Below, in pieces: positions 33,466 through 42,566 of a stretch of DNA of 64,000 nucleotides (its first letter is position 1; every line of letters starts with the position of its first letter). The notes below the pieces were generated by a model. That model was not told the DNA's origin, searched no databases, and saw nothing but the letters and a program-made list of their open reading frames with translations. The stretch comes from Guopingia tenuis (GTDB lineage Bacteria; Bacillota; Clostridia; Christensenellales; Christensenellaceae), in the NCBI RefSeq assembly GCF_014384805.1, contig NZ_JACRSS010000005.1, forward strand, positions 83,329-147,328, read 5' to 3'. Both the position numbers and the translations under genes were made by a program.

Positions 33466-33702
33466 GCGAGGAACAGGCAAAGTAGCCGTATCCCAAGGCA
33501 GAAAGAAGAGAGGCGCCGGCAGCTGAAAAGGCGTCCTGCGGGAACGATGAAATTTCACCTGGGAGCTGTCCGGCTGAAAAGGTAGGCCGGGCCGGGGGAG
33601 GACCGTTATATCCCATGAGAGGCCGCGGCGCAAAACGCCTGGCAAAATCGGGTGGTACCACGAAGGTGTATCTTCGTCCTGGATAGGACGGAGATTTTTT
33701 TT
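33466..33702 (+). promoter_or_regulatory. T-box riboswitch (tRNA-Phe) controlling pheST
   Basis: The leader contains a specifier region with a TTC Phe codon (33554-33556, in GAAATTTCACC), and the T-box sequence GGGTGGTACCACG around 33650-33662. The bulge TGGT (33653-33656) can pair with the ACCA end of uncharged tRNA-Phe (discriminator A). The terminator is a perfect 10 bp hairpin, TCTTCGTCCT (33671-33680) with AGGACGGAGA (33685-33694), then eight T. Uncharged tRNA-Phe stabilises the antiterminator so pheST is transcribed when phenylalanine charging falls. Confidence 0.95.
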
Positions 33703-33768
33703 GGCCACAGCGGGCTGGAAAGGCAATATTCAGATTTACAGATAAAATTTAGGAAAGAAGGAGCGAAC

Positions 33769-34791
33769 ATGAAAGAGAATCTGAACACGATCCTGGATGA
33801 AATCAAGGCTTCATTGCGGGATATGCAGCAGAACGAGGCTCTGCAGGAGCTCAAAGTCAAATATTTGGGCAAAAAGGGCGAGATTACCCAGATGATGAAG
33901 CAGATGGGAAGCCTTTCGCCGGAGGAACGGCCGGCCTTTGGGCAGAAGATCAACGCCCTGCGCAAAAAGGCGGAGGAGGCCATTGAGGAAAAGCGCCTGG
34001 AGATTTCCGAAAAGCAGAAAAACGCCCGGCTGGCGGCGGAAAAGATCGACGTCACTCTGCCCGGACGGAAAAACCGCATCGGCGGCCTGCATCCTCTGAC
34101 AAAGGTATATTGGGAGATCCGTTCGATTTTTGTCCATATGGGGTTCACGGTGGTGGAAGGCCCGGAGATCGAGCTGGACAAATTCAATTTTGAAATGCTC
34201 AATATCCCCAAGGACCATCCGGCCCGGGATGCCCAGGATACTTTCTATGTCACAGATGATATCGTGCTGCGGACGCATACATCCCCCGTGCAGGCGCGCA
34301 CTATGCTGGAAACCGAGCCGCCCATCCGGATGATCTGCCCTGGGCGGGTATACCGGCAGGACGACGTGGATGCGACGCATTCCCCGGTTTTCAATCAGGT
34401 GGAAGGCCTGGTCATCGATAAAGGCGTCACCTTTGCCGATCTCAAGGGGACCATCAACACCTTCCTGCGCCGCTTCTATGGCGAGCAGACAAAGACCAAA
34501 TTCCGCCCCGGTTTCTTCCCCTTCACCGAGCCCAGCGCAGAAGTGGACGCAACCTGCTCCATCTGCGGCGGCAAGGGCTGCCCGGCCTGCAAGGGCGCGG
34601 GAATGATCGAGGTGCTGGGCTGCGGCATGGTCAACCCCCGGGTACTCATAAACTGCGGCCTGGATCCGGAGGTGTATTCCGGCTTCGCCTTTGGCCTGGG
34701 GCTGGATCGCCTGACCAATATTAAATATGGGATTACGGATATCCGTCTGCTCTATGAAAACGATGTGCGCTTCATCGAGCAGTTCAAGTAA
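33769..34791 (+). CDS. pheS: Phenylalanyl-tRNA synthetase alpha subunit
   Basis: A 340-residue class II synthetase subunit: an N-terminal coiled coil (about 1-90) that binds tRNA, then the catalytic core with 'HPLTKVYWEIRSIFVHMGF', 'RTHTSPVQARTM' and motif 3 'GFAFGLGLDRL'. It forms an alpha2-beta2 enzyme with PheT. The insertion 'CSICGGKGCPACKG' before 'EVLGCGMVNP' is the usual Firmicutes zinc-like loop. The ATG at 33769 follows AAGAAGGAGCGAAC; upstream open codons lie in the T-box leader. Confidence 0.96.
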   Translation: MKENLNTILDEIKASLRDMQQNEALQELKVKYLGKKGEITQMMKQMGSLSPEERPAFGQKINALRKKAEEAIEEKRLEISEKQKNARLAAEKIDVTLPGRKNRIGGLHPLTKVYWEIRSIFVHMGFTVVEGPEIELDKFNFEMLNIPKDHPARDAQDTFYVTDDIVLRTHTSPVQARTMLETEPPIRMICPGRVYRQDDVDATHSPVFNQVEGLVIDKGVTFADLKGTINTFLRRFYGEQTKTKFRPGFFPFTEPSAEVDATCSICGGKGCPACKGAGMIEVLGCGMVNPRVLINCGLDPEVYSGFAFGLGLDRLTNIKYGITDIRLLYENDVRFIEQFK

Positions 34792-34805
34792 GGGAGGAAA
34801 AACAT

Positions 34806-37202
34806 ATGTTGGTACCTTATAGATGGCTGAAAGATTATATAGAAACGGATCTGCCGGTGAAAGAACTGGCGGAAAAGATGGTGGCGACGGGCAACGGCGT
34901 CGAGGCGATCACCGAGCTGGGCGCGGACATTAAAAATGTGGTGGTCGGCAAAATTGTCAAGCTGGAAAAGCATCCGGATGCGGATAAGCTGCAGATCTGC
35001 CAGATCGATGTGGGAACTGAAACGCTGCAGATCGTGACCGGCGCGGACAATGTATTTGAAGGCGCGCTGGTGCCGGTGGCGCTCTGCGGCTCCGAGCTGC
35101 CCAACGGCATGAAGATCAAAAAAGGCAAGCTGCGGGGCGTGGAGTCCTATGGCATGCTCTGCTCGGGCGAGGAACTTTGCCTGAAAGAAAGCGACTATCC
35201 CGGCGCGGAGGTCTATGGCATCCTGATCCTTTCGGGGGACTGGGCGCCGGGCACGGACATCCGCAAGGTCATTATGAAGGACGACACGGTGATCGAATTT
35301 GAAATCGGCGCCAACCGGCCGGACTGCCTCTCGGTTCTGGGCATCGCACGGGAAGCGGCGGCGGCCCTGGATATCCCCATAAAGATTCCGGATGCGGCCT
35401 ATAGCGAGGATAAAAACGACGATATCCATAACTATGTGGATGTGGAGGTGACGGATACCGACCTTTGCCCGCGGTATATGGCCAAGGCGGTCAAAAATGT
35501 GAAAATCGGTCCTTCGCCAGACTGGATGCAGGCGCGGCTCCGCGCGGCGGGGATCCGGCCCATCAGCAACATCGTGGATATCACAAACTTTGTCATGCTG
35601 GAGACTGGCCAGCCCATGCATGCCTATGACGATAAAGATATCCGGGGCCGGAAAATCATCGTCCGCCGGGCTGAGGACGGCGAGACCATGAAAACGCTGG
35701 ACGGAAAGGAACGGGAGTTCACAAGCTCCATGCTGCTCATTGCCGATGCCGAAGGCCCCACGGGCATTGCCGGCGTCATGGGCGGCGAAAATTCCGAGAT
35801 CAAGGAAGACACCAAAACCGTGATCTATGAGGCGGCGAAATTCATGTATGGCAACATCCGCCAGACCTCCCGGGGGCTGGGCCTGGCCACCGAGGCGTCC
35901 ATGCGTTTCTCCAAGGGCGTGGATACGGCCAATGTGGAATATGCCATCAACCGCTGCTGCCAGCTTACCGAGATGCTGGGGGCGGGAGAGATCGTTGGGG
36001 GTACCATCGATATCCTCTCGGAAGATCTCTCGGAAAAGGAGATCGTCGTAAAGGCGCAGGATATCAACGGAATTTTGGGAACCAATCTTTCGGCAATGGA
36101 AATGAAGCGGTGCCTGGATCGGGTGTTCCTGAAAACCGAGCTGGATGCCACCGAGCTTCGGGTGCATATTCCCCATATCCGCGGCGACATCGATGGAAAG
36201 GCGGATATCGCGGAAGAAGTGGCCAGGATCTATGGATATGACAACATCCCGGAAAACGAGGTTCAGGGCCGGATCATGGCGGTGAAGAGAGATATGGAGG
36301 TGTTCACCGACCTGGTGCGCCACTATATCACCGGCAATGGATTCTTTGAATGCATTACCTATTCCTTCACGGGCAAGGCAGATTGGGATAAGCTGCTTCT
36401 GCCAGAGGACAGCTTCCTGCGCCGGGCGGTGAAGATCCGCAATCCCCTGGGCGACGACACGGCCTATATGCGTACAACGCTGATTGCCGACGCGCTGAAG
36501 GTCATGGCGACGAATCTGAAGCATAAGAATAAGAATGTGAAGATCTTCGAGATCGACAAGGTCTATCTGCCAAAAGAGCTGCCCTTGACTGAGCTGCCTG
36601 AAGAGCGCAAAAAGATGGTGCTGGCCATGAGCGGCGACGATGCAGATTTCTACCGCCTGAAGGAAATCGTGGAGAATATCTTTGAAATCTGCCGCGTAGA
36701 AGGCGGGATCGATGTGGTGGCGGGAGGCGAACCGTATTTCCATCCCGGCCGCAAGGCGCTCATGATGCTGGGCGACAAGCTGGTGGGCCAGTTAGGCGAG
36801 ATTCATCCGGATGTCCAGGAGAATTTTGGGATTCCCGAAAAGGTCTATGTGGCCCAGATGGATATGGAGAGCCTGTTCGAGGCATCCGGAACCAAAATTC
36901 GCTTTGCCCCCCTGCCTAAATATCCGGCAATTGAGCGGGATATCGCCATCACCGTGGATAAGGATGCGGAGGCGGGAACCATCCGCAAGGCGATTTTGAA
37001 GAACGGCGGGAAATATATCGAAAATGTGGAGCTGTTCGACGTCTATGAAGGGGAGCAGCTGGGCAAAGGCAAAAAGTCTCTGGCCTATGCGCTGACCTTC
37101 CGTTCCGCTACGGGCACGCTCACCGATGAAAACATTGCAAAGGATATGAAGCGGATTCTGGCGAATCTGGAAACAGATTTCGGCGCGGCACTCCGCTCCT
37201 GA
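34806..37202 (+). CDS. pheT: Phenylalanyl-tRNA synthetase beta subunit
   Basis: A 798-residue subunit of standard length. It has an N-terminal OB-fold tRNA-binding domain (about 40-150, 'KLEKHPDADKLQICQIDVG'), the B3/B4 editing domain (about 210-390, 'RYMAKAVKNVKIGPSPDWMQARL'), a B5 domain, a degenerate class II core and the C-terminal ferredoxin-fold anticodon-binding domain ('PKYPAIERDIAITVDKD', about 705). It removes mischarged Tyr and shapes tRNA recognition. It lies 14 bases after pheS behind AGGGAGGAAAAAC. No clear terminator follows. Confidence 0.96.
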   Translation: MLVPYRWLKDYIETDLPVKELAEKMVATGNGVEAITELGADIKNVVVGKIVKLEKHPDADKLQICQIDVGTETLQIVTGADNVFEGALVPVALCGSELPNGMKIKKGKLRGVESYGMLCSGEELCLKESDYPGAEVYGILILSGDWAPGTDIRKVIMKDDTVIEFEIGANRPDCLSVLGIAREAAAALDIPIKIPDAAYSEDKNDDIHNYVDVEVTDTDLCPRYMAKAVKNVKIGPSPDWMQARLRAAGIRPISNIVDITNFVMLETGQPMHAYDDKDIRGRKIIVRRAEDGETMKTLDGKEREFTSSMLLIADAEGPTGIAGVMGGENSEIKEDTKTVIYEAAKFMYGNIRQTSRGLGLATEASMRFSKGVDTANVEYAINRCCQLTEMLGAGEIVGGTIDILSEDLSEKEIVVKAQDINGILGTNLSAMEMKRCLDRVFLKTELDATELRVHIPHIRGDIDGKADIAEEVARIYGYDNIPENEVQGRIMAVKRDMEVFTDLVRHYITGNGFFECITYSFTGKADWDKLLLPEDSFLRRAVKIRNPLGDDTAYMRTTLIADALKVMATNLKHKNKNVKIFEIDKVYLPKELPLTELPEERKKMVLAMSGDDADFYRLKEIVENIFEICRVEGGIDVVAGGEPYFHPGRKALMMLGDKLVGQLGEIHPDVQENFGIPEKVYVAQMDMESLFEASGTKIRFAPLPKYPAIERDIAITVDKDAEAGTIRKAILKNGGKYIENVELFDVYEGEQLGKGKKSLAYALTFRSATGTLTDENIAKDMKRILANLETDFGAALRS

Positions 37203-37421
37203 GGCGATAGAACGCAAAAAGAAAATCCGGGGGGTATTTCTGCAAGAAAAAGATCATACCTTCCGGCTCCTCTTATGCCGATGGAAGAAACGGCAGCGAA
37301 AGACTGCCCGTTTCTTTCGGGGCGGCGTTCTATTTTAAAAAAGCTATAATAAATTGCGGTTTTCAGGAGATAAAATTGGGAAGGCTAATCCTGCAAAAGA
37401 AAGGTAGCGGAGGTTGATGCA

Positions 37422-38393
37422 ATGTGTACAGCGGCAACTTATAAAACAAAAAATCATTATTTTGGGCGCAATTTAGACTATGATTTTTCTTATGGAGAGA
37501 CAGTAACCATCACGCCCCGGAATTATCCGTTTCGGTTTCGGCGGATGGGCGAAATTCCTGTTCACTATGCCTTGATAGGCATGGCCTTCATACAACAGGA
37601 CTACCCGCTGTATTATGATGCTACCAACGAAATGGGGCTGAGCATGGCGGGATTGAATTTTCCAGGCAACGCGGACTATAAGCCGGAAGATCCGGAAAAG
37701 GATAACATAACGCCCTTTGAGTTTATCCCCTGGATACTGGGGCAATGTGCAACTGTGGATGAGGCGCGTGAGAAACTGGCCAGACTCAGCCTTCTCAATG
37801 AGAATTTCACGCCGCAGCTTCCCTTGTCGCCTCTGCATTGGATGATTTCGGATCGTAACGAAAGCATCGTAGTAGAATCGGTTAAGGACGGGCTGAAGAT
37901 CTATGATAATCCTGTAGGTATCATGACCAACAATCCCACCTTTGATTTTCACTTGACAAACCTTGTGAATTATATGGGGATCAGCCGGGAGGACCCGAAA
38001 AGCAGGTTTTCTGATCAAATTCAATTTGTGCCATACGGACGAGGCATGGGCAGCATAGGCCTGCCGGGCGATCTTTCCTCTGCGTCCCGATTTGTAAAAG
38101 CCGCATTTACCAGGCTCAATTCTTTCTCTGGAGAATCGGAATCGGAAAGTATCAGCCAATTTTTTCATATTCTTGCTTCTGTGGCGCAACAGAAAGGCTG
38201 CTGTCAGACAGCCCAGGGCTTTGAGTATACGATATATTCATCCTGCTGCAATACAGACAAGGGGATATATTATTATACCACCTATGAAAACAGCCAAATT
38301 ACCGGTGTGGATATGCACCGTGAAGATCTGGATGGCAGAAACCTGGTTAGCTATCCTCTTATTGAGGGGCAGCAAATCCTGATGCAGAATTGA
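37422..38393 (+). CDS. bsh: Conjugated bile salt hydrolase (choloylglycine hydrolase family)
   Basis: A 323-residue N-terminal-nucleophile hydrolase. Removal of Met exposes the catalytic Cys2 (MCTAATY). Other expected active-site residues are visible: Arg16 ('FGRNLDYD'), Asp19, the Asn of 'LNFPGNADY', Asn in 'MTNNPTFDFHL' and Arg in 'SSASRFVKAAF'. The N-terminus and 'ETVTITPRNYPF' resemble Clostridial bile salt hydrolases more than penicillin V acylases. The enzyme cleaves glycine or taurine from conjugated bile acids in the gut. There is no signal peptide, as usual. RBS GCGGAGGTTGATGC. It is monocistronic with a strong terminator. Substrate preference between BSH and PVA cannot be fully fixed by reading alone. 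Confidence 0.88.
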   Translation: MCTAATYKTKNHYFGRNLDYDFSYGETVTITPRNYPFRFRRMGEIPVHYALIGMAFIQQDYPLYYDATNEMGLSMAGLNFPGNADYKPEDPEKDNITPFEFIPWILGQCATVDEAREKLARLSLLNENFTPQLPLSPLHWMISDRNESIVVESVKDGLKIYDNPVGIMTNNPTFDFHLTNLVNYMGISREDPKSRFSDQIQFVPYGRGMGSIGLPGDLSSASRFVKAAFTRLNSFSGESESESISQFFHILASVAQQKGCCQTAQGFEYTIYSSCCNTDKGIYYYTTYENSQITGVDMHREDLDGRNLVSYPLIEGQQILMQN

Positions 38394-38411
38394 TATATTT
38401 GATTATCCAGA

Positions 38412-38455
38412 ATGCCTGCGGTTTTTGGAGCGTATAAAAACCGCAGGCATTTTTC
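38412..38455 (+). terminator. bsh terminator
   Basis: A perfect 15 bp stem: 38412-38426 with 38436-38450, loop of nine bases, then TTTT. Confidence 0.9.
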
Positions 38456-38744
38456 ATTGAAACAGGATACATATCGCTGCGGCACAAGAAGCTGGCCCGC
38501 CCAAATTATCGCATGGGATCGTTGCCTTGCGTGAGAATAATTTCAGGTTTGCCGGGGATCAGACTGTGAATAAACATGAAAGGAATTCTAATGGCGAGAT
38601 GCGTCTATTCTGAGAAAGGAATGCTCTCGAAGAAGCGGTGCTTTTTATACTTTCGCGTTTTATTGCAAAAATGACGGTTCTATTGTACACTAAAGACAGA
38701 TAGAATAAAGGGAACCCCATGGGGATGAAAAAAGGAGGAACGAT

Positions 38745-39512
38745 ATGGACGAGCAAAGGAACCATGATAATGCCCACCCGGAAAACTATGAGTATACCCA
38801 GCAGCCCTTTTATGGGCAGGCGGAACCGCCGGTGCAGCCGGCCGCGCAGCAGCCGCCGGTGAACGGGCAGGCTGTTCCGGAACAGCCGCCGACGCCTCCA
38901 AAGGACGAGCAGCCGGCGAACCCTCCGCAGCCCGGCCCCGGGCAGCCGCCGCCCATACCGCCCCAGGGCGGGCCGCAGGCCCAGGGATATTATGACCCCG
39001 CGACGGCATCTTATACCCAGCCGGGGCCGTATCCGCCAAATCCCGGCTACCGGCCTCCGCAGCCTGGCCCAGGGTATCAAACAGGCCCGGGATATCAGGC
39101 AGGCCCGACGCCGCCTGGCCCGGGATATCAGCCGAATCCCGGCTATCAGCCTCCGGGATATCAGCCCAACCCCGGCTATCATTATCCGCCCCATCCCGGC
39201 TATCAGCAGCCCGGCGCCTATGCGAATCCTGCCGCGGTTTCCCAAAAGAGCGGCATGGGGATTGCGGCCATGGTCTGCGGCATAGCCAGCATTGTGTTCT
39301 GTTTTGTATTTTATATCGGCATCCCCTGCGGCATTGTGGGGCTGGTGCTGGGTATCGTTGCCAACCGGAAAGAAAAGAGCGGCATGGCTCTGGCCGGCAT
39401 CATCACCGGCGCCATTGGAACCGCCCTTTCCATCTTCATCCTTGTGGTGCTCATCGGAGAGTTCGCAACGGGATATTACAGCAACTGGTGGGACTTCACG
39501 GATTCCATTTGA
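38745..39512 (+). CDS. Proline-rich DUF4190 membrane protein
   Basis: A 255-residue protein. The first ~165 residues are extremely Pro/Gly/Gln/Tyr-rich, with many PGYQ-type repeats (GYQPNPGYQ, GPGYQ, PGYQPP). The C-terminal ~85 residues form a DUF4190 domain with two or three membrane helices ('GIAAMVCGIASIVFCFVFYIG', 'GIVGLVLGIVANRKEKSGMALAGIITGAIG'). The low-complexity half is probably cytoplasmic; such tails may mediate assembly or condensation. Function unknown. RBS AAAGGAGGAACGAT precedes the ATG, and a terminator follows. Confidence 0.85.
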   Translation: MDEQRNHDNAHPENYEYTQQPFYGQAEPPVQPAAQQPPVNGQAVPEQPPTPPKDEQPANPPQPGPGQPPPIPPQGGPQAQGYYDPATASYTQPGPYPPNPGYRPPQPGPGYQTGPGYQAGPTPPGPGYQPNPGYQPPGYQPNPGYHYPPHPGYQQPGAYANPAAVSQKSGMGIAAMVCGIASIVFCFVFYIGIPCGIVGLVLGIVANRKEKSGMALAGIITGAIGTALSIFILVVLIGEFATGYYSNWWDFTDSI

Positions 39513-39525
39513 AAGGGAAAATAGT

Positions 39526-39555
39526 AAAAACAGGCGGAATTCCGCCTGTTTTTTT
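39526..39555 (+). terminator. Terminator of the DUF4190 gene
   Basis: AAACAGGCGG pairs with CCGCCTGTTT around AATT, followed by T. Confidence 0.9.
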
Positions 39556-39848
39556 GTACTAGGGAATGTTTTCGGCAATATAAAAGGGGCATGGGAATAC
39601 GGCAGGAAAGCAGGCCGGCATTTTGCAGAGAACCGGTTGTTTATTTGCAGCATTCACAGGAATATCCCCCGTTTTTCCCGTTCAGACCTTTCTGTGCCTT
39701 GCGGCAAAAAAGGCTGATGGGAGCGGCTCTGTAAAGAGGCGGGAATCGCTATGGCCCCTTGTTTTTATGAGATTGGAATGACAAAATTGTTGAAGCGGCG
39801 CGGGGAAAATGATATAGTAATACGGGAAAAAGAAAAGAGGGCAGGTAT

Positions 39849-40529
39849 ATGAAGCAGAAGATTCGTCTCGCAGTTTTTGACCTGGATGGGACCCTGGCGG
39901 ATACCATTCCGGATCTGGCCGGCGCGATGGCGCATATATTGAAAAAATACGGCAATTTCGGCGATGTGGAGCCGCTGGTCCGGCGCAGTGTGGGCCGGGG
40001 CGTCTATGTCCTTTTTGAAAAAGTATATGGGGAGCTTGGGATCGACAGCCAGAGCCGTTTGGCGGATGTGGAGGCATATAAGGCATATTATGCAGCCCAT
40101 TGCTTCCAAAAGACCCGCCTATATCCCCATACCGTTGCCGTGCTGGAGGAGCTGAAAAGGCGGGGGATTCATCTGGCGGTTGCCACCATGAAGCCCCGGG
40201 AGGCCACCCATGAGGTGCTGCGGCAAACCGGCCTTTTGCCCTATATGGAGGCCGTCTATGCCCAGGAGGACATGGAACGGCCCAAGCCTGAGCCGTGGTG
40301 TGTTGTCCATCTGGCGGAGGAATTTGGCGTTCCCCTGTCGGAAACGGCCATGATTGGCGACAGTCTGAACGATGTTGGCGCAGGAAAGGCCGCCGGGGCG
40401 GTCAGTGTGGCCGTGCTGGGCGGATATGCCGATCCGGAGGAGATGCGCCGCAGCGGCGCGGATTATGTGATAGACGATATCGGATGCGTCCGGGATATTT
40501 TTGAAGGGGGAGACACCTATGGTGATTGA
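39849..40529 (+). CDS. HAD-family hydrolase (phosphoglycolate phosphatase-like)
   Basis: A 226-residue HAD subfamily IA phosphatase. Motif I 'FDLDGTLADT' carries the nucleophile Asp (about residue 10), motif II is 'VATMKPRE' type with Thr, motif III includes the Lys of 'RPKPEPW' and motif IV 'MIGDSLNDVGAGKAAG'. The helical cap between residues 18 and 85 fits Gph-like enzymes that dephosphorylate small metabolites. It overlaps the following STAS gene by 11 bases, so it heads the sigma-factor operon; whether it has a regulatory role there is unknown. Confidence 0.9.
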   Translation: MKQKIRLAVFDLDGTLADTIPDLAGAMAHILKKYGNFGDVEPLVRRSVGRGVYVLFEKVYGELGIDSQSRLADVEAYKAYYAAHCFQKTRLYPHTVAVLEELKRRGIHLAVATMKPREATHEVLRQTGLLPYMEAVYAQEDMERPKPEPWCVVHLAEEFGVPLSETAMIGDSLNDVGAGKAAGAVSVAVLGGYADPEEMRRSGADYVIDDIGCVRDIFEGGDTYGD

Positions 40530-40830
40530 AAAGAAGTTTGACGCGGCGGAGAACTGCTGGCGGATTCAGTTGTTTGGAGATATCGACATCTATAACGCGC
40601 CGGAGCTGAAAAAAGAGCTGCTGGGCGCGACGGATGCGGATATCTGCCTGGACTGCGCGCATCTGAAATACATCGATTCCACGGGATTGGGCGTGCTGGT
40701 GGCGGCCCTCAAGGAGCTGCAGAAAAAGCAGCACGGCATCGTCATCCGGGGGCTCAAACCCCATCTTTATAAGCTGTTTACCCTGACCAACCTGCACACG
40801 CTGTTTACGATTGAGGAGCCAAGCGAATGA
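40519..40830 (+). CDS. STAS-domain anti-sigma factor antagonist (RsbV/SpoIIAA type)
   Basis: A 103-residue single STAS domain. The phosphorylation site lies in 'YIDSTGLGVLVAAL' with the Ser of DSTG near residue 55. In its unphosphorylated form such a protein captures the anti-sigma factor and frees the sigma factor. The ATG at 40519 follows AAGGGGGAGACACC and lies inside the end of the HAD gene; the longer frame from 40501 has no start signal. It overlaps the anti-sigma gene by 4 bases (ATGA). Confidence 0.92.
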   Translation: MVIEKKFDAAENCWRIQLFGDIDIYNAPELKKELLGATDADICLDCAHLKYIDSTGLGVLVAALKELQKKQHGIVIRGLKPHLYKLFTLTNLHTLFTIEEPSE

Positions 40831-41216
40831 AACGAGATATTCTGACGCTGACATTCCCGGCCAAGGCCCAATATGTTCTGCCGTTGCGCCTGTATATTTC
40901 CGGTGTGGCAACCCGGATGGATTTCGCAGTGGACGCCATTGAGGATATCAAAACCGCTGTTTCCGAGGCATGCGTTCTGCTGTTGAGCGATGTGACGGGG
41001 GGCGACATGCGCATCTGCCTGGAGGCGGGGGACAATGAACTGGAGGCGGATTTCTGCCTGGAACGGCCCCGCTACGCGGGAGAGGCGGCTGCGGAGAACA
41101 GTACGGAGCTTTCCCAAATGATCCTGGAGGCAATGGCAAAGGACTGCCGGATCACCGAGAACGATGGGAGAAATACGCGGATCGTCATGACATTTAGCAA
41201 AGGAAGCATGGGTTGA
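40827..41216 (+). CDS. RsbW/SpoIIAB-like anti-sigma factor with degraded N-box
   Basis: A 129-residue HATPase-like protein in the position of an anti-sigma kinase. The conserved helix reads 'EDIKTAVSEACVLLL'. In active family members the residue four after the Glu is an Asn that holds Mg-ATP (E-x-x-x-N); here it is Leu. A G1-type Asp-Gly motif is also hard to find. It may thus bind the sigma factor without kinase activity, or have a modified ATP site. It is coupled to both neighbours: ATGA with the STAS gene and TTGA with the sigma gene. Confidence 0.85.
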   Translation: MKRDILTLTFPAKAQYVLPLRLYISGVATRMDFAVDAIEDIKTAVSEACVLLLSDVTGGDMRICLEAGDNELEADFCLERPRYAGEAAAENSTELSQMILEAMAKDCRITENDGRNTRIVMTFSKGSMG

Positions 41217-41953
41217 CACAGAAATTAACGGACGACGAAATCAAAAAGCTGTTTGACGAATATTCGCAGACAGGGGATATTGCCGCACGGAACACGCTTC
41301 TGGAGCATTATCTCTATATGGCGCAGATTATTGCGAAGAAGTTTACCGGCCGCGGCGTGGAATATGAGGACCTGCTGCAGGTGGCTTCCATGGCTCTTGT
41401 CAAGGCTATTGAGCGGTTTGACCCCAGCCGGGGCATCAAATTCACCAGCTTTGCCGCGCCCTCTCTTATCGGAGAGATCAAGAACTATTTCCGGGATAAG
41501 ACCCGGCTTCTGCATATTTCCCGCAGGGACAGCGAGCAGCTCATGCAGCTGGCAGAGGCGAAGGAAAAGCTGGGCCGAGAGGGCGGAAGATACCGTCCGG
41601 CAGATTTGGCGAAGGTCATGAACCTTTCGGAAGAGCGGGTGCTGGAGCTTTTGGAAATGCAGCGGGCCGCGTCGGTTTCCTCGCTGGAACGCTATGCCAC
41701 GGAGGACGAGGATTCCACGCTGGGCGATTTTATCGGGGAGGACGACCGCAGCTTTACGGATATCGAAAACCGGGATTTTCTGCGGTATGCCATGTCCAAG
41801 CTATCGGAACAGGAGCAGACCATTCTGCGGGAGCGCTTCTGGAACAACAAATCCCAGAAGCTGGTGGCGGAAAAGCTGGGCGTCTCGCAAATGTATATCT
41901 CCCGGGCCGAGAAGAAAATCATGGAAAAACTGCGCAAAACCTATATGGAATAG
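41213..41953 (+). CDS. SigB/SigF/SigG-family RNA polymerase sigma factor
   Basis: A 246-residue sigma-70 family protein with region 2 ('EDLLQVASMALVKAIERFDPSRGIKFTSFAAPSLIGEIK', given here by its ends), region 3 and region 4 ('LSEQEQTILRERFWNNKSQKLVAEKLGVSQMYISRAEKKIM'), all typical of the stress/sporulation group. The start is TTG at 41213 overlapping the anti-sigma stop. The gene order antagonist, anti-sigma, sigma is that of spoIIA and of the sigB operon. Whether it is the forespore factor sigma-F or a general stress factor cannot be settled without comparison; the absence of a dacF/spoVA neighbour leans towards a SigB-like role. Confidence 0.93.
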   Translation: MTQKLTDDEIKKLFDEYSQTGDIAARNTLLEHYLYMAQIIAKKFTGRGVEYEDLLQVASMALVKAIERFDPSRGIKFTSFAAPSLIGEIKNYFRDKTRLLHISRRDSEQLMQLAEAKEKLGREGGRYRPADLAKVMNLSEERVLELLEMQRAASVSSLERYATEDEDSTLGDFIGEDDRSFTDIENRDFLRYAMSKLSEQEQTILRERFWNNKSQKLVAEKLGVSQMYISRAEKKIMEKLRKTYME

Positions 41954-42057
41954 TTTGAACCTGGGGTAAAGCGGTTACATATAAAGAAAATAAAGGGGCA
42001 TCACGGCAGGAAAATTCATTTTGGCTTTAGTCCCTTAGGTATTGGCAGGGATGATCC

Positions 42058-42453
42058 ATGTGCAACATGTGCAAAACGATACAGGTACGCTCTCTTGCGG
42101 AAATCCATGAGGCGGTTACCCTTGTCCTGGAGGAGACGCAGCAGGTCTGCGGGACGTTGCAGGAAGAGGAGAGCTTCCAGATAAAACTGATTTTAAACGA
42201 ATTGCTGGCCAACAGCCTGGCCCATTCCCATCCGGCCTATGCGCGGGTGTTGTTCCGGATGCGGGATAACATGCTGGAATGCTGTGTGCTGGATCCCGGC
42301 GATGGCTTCCCCGGCGCGCAGCAGGCGGTCCGGCAGCCTTGTCCCGGCGTTTTCAGCGAATGTGGGAGAGGGATTTTTCTCGTCAAGACTTTCGCTGACT
42401 GGATCCGGTATAACCGGCGGGGAAATGTGGTTCTCTTTGGTTACCAGCTGTAG
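42058..42453 (+). CDS. Anti-sigma-factor-type ATP-binding protein (HATPase)
   Basis: A 131-residue GHKL ATPase domain. Unlike the anti-sigma protein two genes upstream, it has a complete ATP site: N-box 'ILNELLANSLAHS', G1 'VLDPGDGF' and G2 'GRGIFLVK'. It opens with MCNMCK, a Cys pair. It lies 104 bases after the sigma gene on the same strand, behind only a weak Shine-Dalgarno. It could be the kinase that phosphorylates the STAS antagonist, complementing the degenerate RsbW-like protein; this is an inference from position. Confidence 0.82.
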   Translation: MCNMCKTIQVRSLAEIHEAVTLVLEETQQVCGTLQEEESFQIKLILNELLANSLAHSHPAYARVLFRMRDNMLECCVLDPGDGFPGAQQAVRQPCPGVFSECGRGIFLVKTFADWIRYNRRGNVVLFGYQL

Positions 42454-42566
42454 CGGCAGAGGAAAGAGAAAAAATGTAAAAAAAGAAGGATTCCTGCGGC
42501 AAAGCAGGAATTTTCTTTTTTTTGGAGAAATGTATTATATTAAAGAATTTGCGGGGGTATGCACTC

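Noticed and set aside
34752..36743. Long - strand open frame opposite pheT
   Set aside because: Antisense to an unmistakable pheT; composition (His/Asp/Arg-rich) is that of a shadow frame.
38990..39240. Repetitive DNA at the DUF4190 gene considered as a CRISPR-like or tandem repeat array
   Set aside because: The repeats are codon-level PGYQ variation inside a coding region, with no constant repeat and spacer pattern. No CRISPR array was seen anywhere in the window.
42522..42566. TTG start for the HlyD-like gene
   Set aside because: The GGAG sequence overlaps the TTG itself, so it cannot serve it; the ATG at 42567 has GGGGG at normal spacing.
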